Below, piece after piece: positions 1 to 4,711 of a DNA stretch of 5,894 nucleotides (its first letter is position 1; every line of letters begins with the position of its first letter). The notes under the pieces were generated by a model. It was not told the DNA's origin. It saw only the letters and a list, made by a program, of their open reading frames with translations, and made no database searches. Made by a program: the position numbers and the translations under genes. The DNA comes from Hungatella sp. UBA3402 (GTDB taxonomy: Bacteria; Bacillota; Clostridia; Lachnospirales; Lachnospiraceae). The DNA lies in contig DEPC01000181.1 in the NCBI GenBank assembly GCA_002358555.1, positions 1 through 5,894 on the forward strand, given 5' to 3'.

Positions 1-1270
1 CGATCCTTCTGAAAAATATGTCCATTTTCTCCTGTTTGGTCTTCATATAAAATGCATCATATTGTTGTGGGGTAACCTCAATGGGAACCCGTTCTACAAT
101 GGTCAATCCAAAATCTCCAAGTCCATAAACCTTATCTGGATTATTGGTCAAAAGCCTAAGAGATTTTACTCCAAGGTCTGCCAAAATCTGAGCTCCTACC
201 CAATATTCTCTTAGGTCTGGAGCAAAGCCTAGCTGGAGGTTGGCTTCCACAGTATCCATTCCTTTTTCCTGAAGCTCATAGGCCTTTAATTTGTTAATCA
301 GCCCAATTCCTCTGCCCTCCTGCCGCATATACAGTATAATTCCTCGCCCCTTTTCTTCGACTCTCTGCATAGCTGTCTGAAGCTGGTTCCCACAATCACA
401 TCGCAGAGAACCAAAGGTATCTCCAGTAAGACATTCTGAATGAACCCGACATAGGATATTCTCCCCATCTCCAATCTCTCCTTTTACAAGGGCAACATGA
501 TGTTCCCCAGTGATATCATTGATATAGCCATATAATCGGAAATGTCCATATTTTGTAGGCATATCGGCACAGGCCTCGCGAACCACATGTTTTTCATGAA
601 TTCGGCAATAATTCTGCAAATCCTTTATCGTAATAAACTTTAATTCATATTTTTTTGCCATCTTCCAAAGATTTGGTGTTTGCATCATGGTTCCATCATC
701 TTCCATAATCTCACAACACACACCACATTCCTTTAATCCGGCAAGTCTCATTAAATCCACAGTTGCCTCAGTATGACCATTCCTTACCAACACCCCTCCT
801 GGTCTTGCAATCAAGGGAAATACATGGCCTGGTCTTCGCAAATCTTCTGGCCTGGTAGTTTCATCAACGCATTTCATCATGGTGTATGAGCGTTCTGCAG
901 CTGAAATTCCAGTATCTGTATCTCTATGGTCAATGGACACTGTAAATGCAGTACAATGGTTGTCTGTGTTCTCTGCTACCATTGGTGGAAGTCCTAGTTT
1001 TGCGGCCAGGGAAGTTCCCATAGGCGTGCAGATTAACCCCTTGCCATGACATGCCATAAAATTGATATTGTCCTGTGTGGCAAATTCTGCTGCACAGATT
1101 AGGTCTCCTTCATTTTCTCGGTCAGGGTCATCTGTAACCAAAATAATCTTTCCTGCTCTTAAATCTTCTAATGCCTCTGGAATAGTATTGTAAGGGTATG
1201 TTTTTCCCGTCTGATAGGATTTCTCTGGCTGACCAAAAGTTTTCGATTGAAATTTTGTACTCATCATCAT
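1..1270 (-). CDS. ribBA: Bifunctional 3,4-dihydroxy-2-butanone-4-phosphate synthase / GTP cyclohydrolase II, C-terminus cut by window edge
   Basis: This frame is open from the start to base 2 (423 codons) with no stop, so the C-terminus lies outside the window. Known family role: the N-terminal domain converts ribulose 5-phosphate to dihydroxybutanone phosphate, and the C-terminal domain opens GTP, giving both riboflavin precursors in the cytoplasm. Seen: the DHBP synthase acidic loop DRENEGD (residues 50-56), GLIC (78-81), TGISAAER (120-127), RPGHVFPL (146-153) and GHTEA (165-169). The GTP cyclohydrolase II part has zinc cysteines C280, C291 and C293 in HSECLTGD...RCDCG, then RQEGRGIGL (316-324), DTVEAN (339-344) and LLTNNPDK (373-380). 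REYWVGAQIL carries Trp-Val where other family members often have Gly-Ile. Three ATGs in a row (1270, 1267, 1264) follow AGAAAGGAAA; spacing favours the second or third, so the true start may be 3 or 6 bases shorter. About 24 residues precede the usual domain start. It is the third gene of the rib operon, 86 bases after ribE. Confidence 0.96.
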   Translation of the reverse strand, partial: MMMSTKFQSKTFGQPEKSYQTGKTYPYNTIPEALEDLRAGKIILVTDDPDRENEGDLICAAEFATQDNINFMACHGKGLICTPMGTSLAAKLGLPPMVAENTDNHCTAFTVSIDHRDTDTGISAAERSYTMMKCVDETTRPEDLRRPGHVFPLIARPGGVLVRNGHTEATVDLMRLAGLKECGVCCEIMEDDGTMMQTPNLWKMAKKYELKFITIKDLQNYCRIHEKHVVREACADMPTKYGHFRLYGYINDITGEHHVALVKGEIGDGENILCRVHSECLTGDTFGSLRCDCGNQLQTAMQRVEEKGRGIILYMRQEGRGIGLINKLKAYELQEKGMDTVEANLQLGFAPDLREYWVGAQILADLGVKSLRLLTNNPDKVYGLGDFGLTIVERVPIEVTPQQYDAFYMKTKQEKMDIFFRRI

Positions 1271-1356
1271 TTTCCTTTCTTACTCTATTTTTTCTGTGAT
1301 TATAAATCTTACACTTAACTGAAATTGTCATGATTGGTTGATAGTTGTATCATGCT

Positions 1357-2073
1357 TCACAAATATTCTTTTAAAAATTCCATAGTCAATCCTTTGGATT
1401 CAGATTGAGAATCTCTTTTAAAATGTCTCTGAAAATCTGTGCTTGAATTCTGAGCCTGTATCATAAAATCCGAATTTTCTTTTTTTCCAATATGGAAGAA
1501 TTGTACTATATATTTTCCTATCATATCATTTTCCAGATTTACTATATCTCCTGGCCGTTTTCTCAATAAGGTCGTCTCCTGCCCAGTATGTGGTATCACA
1601 GATACACAAAAATAATCCCTTCCTACCCCTGCCACAGTTAAGCTAATTCCATCAATACATACAGAGCCTTTTTCTATAATCAGGGACAAAATCTGGGGTT
1701 CTGTCTCAATCGTAACCCATACTGCATTTTCCTCTTTTTTATAGTCTTTTATCACACCAGTCCCGTCAATATGGCCAGAAACCAGATGACCCCCGAATCT
1801 CCCATCTGCTGCCATAGCCCGTTCTAAATTTACATCATCTCCAATATGCAGCTTTCCGAGATTGCTACGCCGAACAGTTTCTGCCATGACATCCGCTATA
1901 AATCCATCTCTTTGAAGAGAGATTACTGTCAGACAGACTCCATTAACTGCAATACTGTCCCCAATTTTGCTTCCCTCCAATACTTTTTTAGCTCCTATCG
2001 CAATCCTTCCAGAACTTCCATTTAAAGATATAGAACGGATTTTTCCCAGTTCTTCTATGATTCCTGTAAACAT
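1357..2073 (-). CDS. ribE: Riboflavin synthase, alpha chain
   Basis: Known role: dismutation of two molecules of 6,7-dimethyl-8-ribityllumazine to riboflavin plus the pyrimidinedione, the last step of the pathway. The 238-aa product begins with the family hallmark MFTGIIEELG. It shows the expected internal duplication into two lumazine-binding beta barrels: the first (about 1-96) carries NGVCLTV at 44-50, the second (about 97-190) carries DGISLTV at 141-147. The linker motif GGHLVSGHIDGTG lies at 94-106 and the C-terminal NLENDMIGKY at 179-188. After the second barrel there is a polar tail of about 48 residues, making the protein roughly 20-25 residues longer than the B. subtilis enzyme. The ATG is preceded by AAAGGAG at 5-bp spacing. 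It starts 58 bases after ribD stops, with no terminator between, so the two are probably one transcript. This gene is ribB in older Bacillus nomenclature. Confidence 0.96.
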   Translation of the reverse strand: MFTGIIEELGKIRSISLNGSSGRIAIGAKKVLEGSKIGDSIAVNGVCLTVISLQRDGFIADVMAETVRRSNLGKLHIGDDVNLERAMAADGRFGGHLVSGHIDGTGVIKDYKKEENAVWVTIETEPQILSLIIEKGSVCIDGISLTVAGVGRDYFCVSVIPHTGQETTLLRKRPGDIVNLENDMIGKYIVQFFHIGKKENSDFMIQAQNSSTDFQRHFKRDSQSESKGLTMEFLKEYL

Positions 2074-2131
2074 ATAAACTCCTTTTTATCTAATTTTCCA
2101 AGGTAAGTCAAAATCTCTCAGCATAGAGCAT

Positions 2132-3235
2132 TCAAATAGCTTCAGAAAATACATACTCTAGCAATACATCGTCCCCAATCTTGGAAATATCTTTTAGCTT
2201 CATATTTGCGGCCTTCCCTACAGATTCTATACCAATTCCCTCTACAGGACCTTTTGCATTTGCTCCGCCAAATATCTTTGGTCCAAGAAATACCTTTACT
2301 TCTTGCACAATTCCGGCCCGTAGGGCATTATCATTCAATTCTGCTCCCCCTTCTAACAGAATACTGTCGATTCCTTGCTCTCCTAAGTATTCCATCAACC
2401 TTTTTAAATCCACTCGTCCTTGATTATCTGGTATAGAAATCACCTGAATCCCCGCTTTGCAAAGACGCTCCATTTTTTCTTTTTCCTCTTGTCCTTGACC
2501 CCCGCAGGCAATGATAGTTTTATACTTTTGAGCTGTTTTGACAATTCTACTATCCCCAGGAATCCTAAGATAGCTGTCACAGATAATACGCACTGGACTT
2601 TTCCTTCCCTCCAAACGCACATTTAACATGGGGTCATCTGCCAAGACAGTTCCAATTCCTGCCATAATGCCCATATAAGAATGGCGCATTTCATGAACAG
2701 CCTCTCTCGCTTTTTCTCCAGTAATCCAACGTGAATCTCCAGTTTTTGTAGCAATTTTGCCGTCTATGGTCATAGCATATTTCATAACCACATAGGGAGT
2801 TTTTTTCGTAATATAGTGAAAAAATACAGGATTTAATTTGTCACATTCCTCTTTCATAAAATCTTCTTGTACCTTCACCCCTGCCTGTCGCAAAATTTTC
2901 ACTCCCTTTCCTGCTACTTTAGGGTTGGGGTCTCTTGATCCAATTACTATTCTGGCAATCTTTTGCTCTAGGATTGCTTGAGTACAGGGAGGAGTCTTTC
3001 CATAGTGGCAACAAGGCTCCAATGTTACATATATGGTTGCACCCTCCGCACTTTCTGTAAGAGATGCAATCGCATTGCGCTCTGCGTGAAGCTCTCCATA
3101 TCTGGCATGAAATCCTTCTCCTATTATTTTTCCATCTTTTACAATCACTGCTCCGACCATAGGATTGGGATTGACCCAACCTCTACCTTTTTGGGCTAAT
3201 TCAATCGCCCTCCTCATATAATCCTCATTGGTCAC
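2132..3235 (-). CDS. ribD: Bifunctional diaminohydroxyphosphoribosylaminopyrimidine deaminase / 5-amino-6-(5-phosphoribosylamino)uracil reductase
   Basis: Known role: the second and third steps of the GTP branch of riboflavin synthesis, with a zinc-dependent deaminase at the N-terminus and an NADPH-dependent reductase at the C-terminus. The 367-aa length is normal for the family. Deaminase signatures: NPNPMVGAVIV (22-32), the zinc ligand and catalytic pair HAE (50-52), and EPCCHYGKTPPC, where C75 and C84 complete the zinc site. DPNPKVAGKG follows at 102-111. The reductase half starts near residue 146 with YVVMKYAMTIDGKIA, then SRWITGEKAR, GIGTVLADDPMLNVR and LLEGGAELN. The start is GTG at 3235, chosen because AGGAGG (3246-3251) lies 10 bases upstream; the next in-frame ATG is codon 7 and lies too far from that site. 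It is the first gene of the operon, behind the FMN riboswitch leader. Called ribG in B. subtilis. Confidence 0.97.
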   Translation of the reverse strand: MTNEDYMRRAIELAQKGRGWVNPNPMVGAVIVKDGKIIGEGFHARYGELHAERNAIASLTESAEGATIYVTLEPCCHYGKTPPCTQAILEQKIARIVIGSRDPNPKVAGKGVKILRQAGVKVQEDFMKEECDKLNPVFFHYITKKTPYVVMKYAMTIDGKIATKTGDSRWITGEKAREAVHEMRHSYMGIMAGIGTVLADDPMLNVRLEGRKSPVRIICDSYLRIPGDSRIVKTAQKYKTIIACGGQGQEEKEKMERLCKAGIQVISIPDNQGRVDLKRLMEYLGEQGIDSILLEGGAELNDNALRAGIVQEVKVFLGPKIFGGANAKGPVEGIGIESVGKAANMKLKDISKIGDDVLLEYVFSEAI

Positions 3236-3245
3236 AGATGTCTTT

Positions 3246-3251
3246 CCTCCT
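3246..3251 (-). promoter_or_regulatory. ribD ribosome binding site
   Basis: AGGAGG on the minus strand, 10 bases before the GTG at 3235. It decides the non-ATG start of ribD. It lies downstream of both leader hairpins, so it is not obviously sequestered by the riboswitch. This points to transcriptional rather than translational control. Confidence 0.85.
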
Positions 3252-3315
3252 CATTCTAAAAGTAAGTAGCGAACTGTCATTGGTAGATTTATCTGAATAT
3301 TCTGATAATTTATTT

Positions 3316-3470
3316 CTTCACAGTATTTGTAAATACTCAGGCAAGGCAGAACAAAGAGTCTGTCTCGCCGGACTCTCGCACCGAAGCGCGGTTGCGGCGG
3401 CTGCCATTTTCCTTATGCGTGCAGTGCACATTTCCCTGAGAATTTTTGCTTGATAGGACACAACTTTCTA
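3316..3470 (-). repeat. GC-rich dispersed-repeat-like element in the ribD leader
   Basis: A stretch of distinctly higher GC than its surroundings, with a core near 3350-3415 that is mostly G and C while the flanks are AT-rich. It is rich in short inverted repeats: AGTATTT-AC-AAATACT at 3322-3337 near its left end, AGAGTC/GACTCT in the middle, and ACCG/CGGT. It contains a 37-codon ORF. From memory, the same peptide recurs as a multicopy hypothetical small protein in Lachnospiraceae genomes. That suggests a dispersed noncoding or MITE-like element rather than a unique gene, but no search was possible. The outer ends are approximate: the right end is drawn where GC-poor sequence next to hairpin 2 begins, and no target-site duplication was found. 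Confidence 0.5.
3318..3431 (-). CDS. Small ORF (37 aa) inside the repeat-like element, doubtful protein
   Basis: The frame starts at ATG 3431 with CAGGGAA just upstream, which is too close for an ideal ribosome binding site, and ends at TGA 3318. It reads MCTARIRKM, then AAAATALRCESPARQ, then TLCSALPEYLQIL, with a second ATG at codon 9. I recall near-identical peptides annotated as hypothetical proteins in many Lachnospiraceae genomes. The ORF is probably carried by a repeated DNA or RNA structure, since its codons coincide with several inverted repeats. No domain, signal peptide or membrane segment is visible. It lies downstream of both leader hairpins and upstream of ribD, so it would be transcribed with the operon. 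It is listed because it is recurrent, not because a function can be argued. Confidence 0.3.
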   Translation of the reverse strand: MCTARIRKMAAAATALRCESPARQTLCSALPEYLQIL

Positions 3471-3476
3471 TAAAGT

Positions 3477-3512
3477 AAAAGCCCCTGTCGGATTACTCCT
3501 CAGGGGCTTTTT
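3477..3512 (-). terminator. Second intrinsic-terminator-like hairpin in the rib leader
   Basis: A perfect 11-bp stem AAAAGCCCCTG/CAGGGGCTTTT (3477-3487 with 3501-3511) closes a 13-base loop. Read on the minus strand, the stem is followed by a weak U tract (TTTTACTTT). Read on the plus strand it is followed by TTTTTAAATT, which is a better tail. It may act in both directions, but no plus-strand gene to its left needs it. In the rib direction it sits about 80 bases after the first terminator and 240 bases before ribD. If active there, it would reduce readthrough or form a second checkpoint. Confidence 0.65.
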
Positions 3513-3590
3513 AAATTGTTTTGTCATCTGCTATTGCAAGGCTGGTGTTTTTTATTCTTATTATTTTTCACACTTTTTATGCAATTATAA

Positions 3591-3629
3591 TCAAAAAGCT
3601 CTGAAACAGGAATTCCTATCTCAGAGCTT
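3591..3629 (-). terminator. FMN riboswitch expression-platform terminator
   Basis: On the minus strand AAGCTCTGA (3621-3629) pairs with TCAGAGCTT (3596-3604). An inner palindrome AGGAATTCCT (3608-3617) extends the hairpin, and the stem runs into a U-rich tail (CTTTTTGATT). It begins about 40 bases downstream of the aptamer's closing helix, the usual place for an FMN-responsive transcription terminator. I infer that FMN binding favours this hairpin and stops transcription before ribD. I could not identify a competing antiterminator by eye; a small hairpin (3635-3652) lies between aptamer and terminator. Confidence 0.82.
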
Positions 3630-3667
3630 ACCATTGATTTCATGACAAATCATTGCTGATATCTCAA

Positions 3668-3777
3668 TTTCTTCTTTCATCCAGACTGTACTGTCGGCTT
3701 CGGAATCTCACCGAATCATGCCTTTCGGCTCGCGGGCTTTACCGCCGGTAGGGACTTGCACCCTGCCCTGAAGAATC
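3668..3777 (-). promoter_or_regulatory. FMN riboswitch (RFN element) aptamer
   Basis: Read on the minus strand, the conserved RFN core is present in order: TTCAGGGCAGGGTGCAAG, then CCCTACCGGCGGTAAAGCCC, GCGAGCC, ATTCGGTGAGATTCCGAAGC and CGACAGTACAGTCTGGATGA, followed by AAGAAG. The closing helix P1 pairs ATTCTTC at the 5' end with GAAGAAA at the 3' end (six solid pairs). The P4 region is short (GAGCC-GAAA-GGC). Known for this class: the aptamer binds flavin mononucleotide and represses downstream riboflavin genes. It starts about 13 bases after the predicted transcription start and controls ribD-ribE-ribBA through the hairpin downstream. Confidence 0.97.
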
Positions 3778-3796
3778 ATTCAATTTTTATGTTGAT

Positions 3797-3825
3797 ATTA
3801 TATAGCGCTTGCTTTTGGTTGTCAA
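3797..3825 (-). promoter_or_regulatory. Consensus sigma-A promoter of the riboflavin operon
   Basis: On the minus strand, TTGACA (3820-3825) and TATAAT (3797-3802) are separated by exactly 17 bases, a perfect match to the housekeeping consensus. Transcription would start near 3790, just ahead of the FMN aptamer. A strong constitutive promoter fits a gene set whose control is exerted later by the riboswitch. AT-rich sequence lies immediately upstream of the -35. Confidence 0.9.
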
Positions 3826-3840
3826 GATTAAATTAACTTG

Positions 3841-3927
3841 TTGTGCTAGTTAAAATTTGTAGACAGAAGTAACGTAGAAAAGAAGGTTCCCCGCTGGTCG
3901 CTCTGATAACGGTTTTATATAGCACAA
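3841..3927. repeat. Short element with imperfect 15-bp terminal inverted repeats
   Basis: The left end TTGTGCTAGTTAAAA (3841-3855) matches the reverse complement of the right end (3913-3927) at 13 of 15 positions, including a perfect outer 8 bp (TTGTGCTA/TAGCACAA). The 57 bases between do not form an obvious continuous stem. On the minus strand one frame crosses the whole element (residues ending RYFCLQILTSTTS), which I vaguely recall as a recurrent peptide in Lachnospiraceae annotations. It could be a very small MITE-like unit or a structured region between operons. No clear flanking duplication and no good poly-U tail were found, so a simple terminator is not supported. Confidence 0.45.
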
Positions 3928-3940
3928 ATCCATCCAATTA

Positions 3941-4621
3941 TCACGCCTTAGTATCAATAGATGTAATATTGGTTGAATTGCCAACTATAATGTCTTTGTT
4001 TGCAATCATATTTAATAAGCTATTTACATCACTTGAAATAATCCTCTTCTCCTTCAAATTTTTCGTTCTTACTTCTTTGTCCTGTTTCCTTTCTTTATTT
4101 TCTTCCAGCATTTTGTCCTGTTTCTCTCTGCGTTCCTTATTTTTCTCCCTTACTTCTTCCAATAATTTTTTTGCTTCATCTGTTCCTGGGTCTGCTTCAA
4201 ATACGCCACAAACAATGGTACTCATACTGTCATAACCGTCAAAAGAAACTTCGCAACTTATAATCCGTGAACCGCGCTGGGCTGCATTTTCATATATCTT
4301 ATCCATTACATCTGGCATTAGGCTCAAGTTATATTCTAACCACTCCGCAGTTTTTTCATCACTTGCCGCTTTTGCCAACAGATTAGGATTGATTACTATG
4401 GAACTGCCATTTGCAGGCTTTAAACAGCTATATTTACTGTTTAAATATTCCGAATATTCTTTTGTGCTCTGGTACGTTTGGGCCTGTGCTGTGGAATTTG
4501 CGCTCTTTGTCGTTTTTTGCTGATATTTTGCTGATATTTCTGGCGTTTTTTGAGTTTCCTTTTCCCTGTTGAGTTCAGTATTTGAATAATTGCTGTACGA
4601 ATTACTAATTTCCAATGACAT
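3941..4621 (-). CDS. Uncharacterised protein, possibly DUF6033-like
   Basis: A 226-aa protein of unknown function. It starts at ATG 4621 because GGAGG (4631-4635) sits nine bases upstream; a longer version from TTG 4657 would read through that site and lacks one of its own. Layout: a polar Ser/Thr/Asn/Gln-rich N-terminus (1-52); a likely globular block (about 53-145) containing KEYSEYLNSKYSCL, INPNLLAKAASDEKTAEWLE and a beta-like stretch around IISCEVSFDGYDSMSTIVCGVFE; a very charged Lys/Glu/Arg helix, probably coiled coil (146-193); and a short tail. There is no signal peptide and no membrane segment. The block resembles, from memory, a group of uncharacterised Lachnospiraceae proteins often labelled DUF6033; this was not verified. 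It follows the sensor kinase by 90 bases with no terminator, so it may share its transcript. Function unknown. Confidence 0.75.
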   Translation of the reverse strand: MSLEISNSYSNYSNTELNREKETQKTPEISAKYQQKTTKSANSTAQAQTYQSTKEYSEYLNSKYSCLKPANGSSIVINPNLLAKAASDEKTAEWLEYNLSLMPDVMDKIYENAAQRGSRIISCEVSFDGYDSMSTIVCGVFEADPGTDEAKKLLEEVREKNKERREKQDKMLEENKERKQDKEVRTKNLKEKRIISSDVNSLLNMIANKDIIVGNSTNITSIDTKA

Positions 4622-4630
4622 AAATATCAA

Positions 4631-4635
4631 CCTCC
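4631..4635 (-). promoter_or_regulatory. Ribosome binding site of the uncharacterised gene
   Basis: GGAGG nine bases before ATG 4621 on the minus strand. It lies inside the longer reading frame that begins at TTG 4657, and therefore argues for the shorter 226-aa product. Confidence 0.8.
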
Positions 4636-4711
4636 AAATAATTTTTTTGATTAACAATTTCTGCTTTTTTTATCGCATTTTATCGCCTTTTCATAATAGA
4701 TATGGCGCGAA

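Larger units (their letters stand above)
3236..3790 (-). other. Long transcribed leader of the rib operon
   Basis: This is the inferred 5' untranslated region between the predicted transcription start (about 7 bases past the -10 hexamer) and ribD, about 555 bases. In order it holds the FMN aptamer, a small hairpin (TGATTT/AAATCA, 3635-3652), terminator hairpin 1, an AT-rich stretch, terminator-like hairpin 2, the GC-rich repeat-like element with its small ORF, and the ribD ribosome binding site. No conventional protein gene is seen on either strand. Confidence 0.7.

Noticed and set aside
1299..1331. Possible internal promoter before ribBA (ATGACA and TATAAT on the minus strand)
   Set aside because: The -10 is perfect, but the spacing to the only reasonable -35 is 21 bases, and there is no extended -10. 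Chance in AT-rich DNA is the simpler explanation.
1128..1331. 67-codon minus-strand frame overlapping the start of ribBA
   Set aside because: It overlaps the well-supported ribBA frame and has no recognisable protein character.
2181..2626. Several plus-strand frames opposite ribD
   Set aside because: They lie antisense to a gene with clear catalytic motifs and show low-complexity, non-protein-like composition.
3238..3453. 71-codon plus-strand frame opposite the ribD leader and the GC-rich element
   Set aside because: It covers the ribD ribosome binding site and the repeat-like element in antisense; it shows no family features and no ribosome binding site.
3969..4235. 88-codon plus-strand frame rich in Phe, Leu and Ser
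   Set aside because: It is the antisense shadow of the Lys/Glu-rich helix of the uncharacterised protein, which gives an artificial hydrophobic composition rather than a real membrane protein.
4622..4657. Longer start (TTG at 4657) for the uncharacterised protein
   Set aside because: There is no ribosome binding site before it, and the good GGAGG site lies inside the extension, nine bases before ATG 4621.
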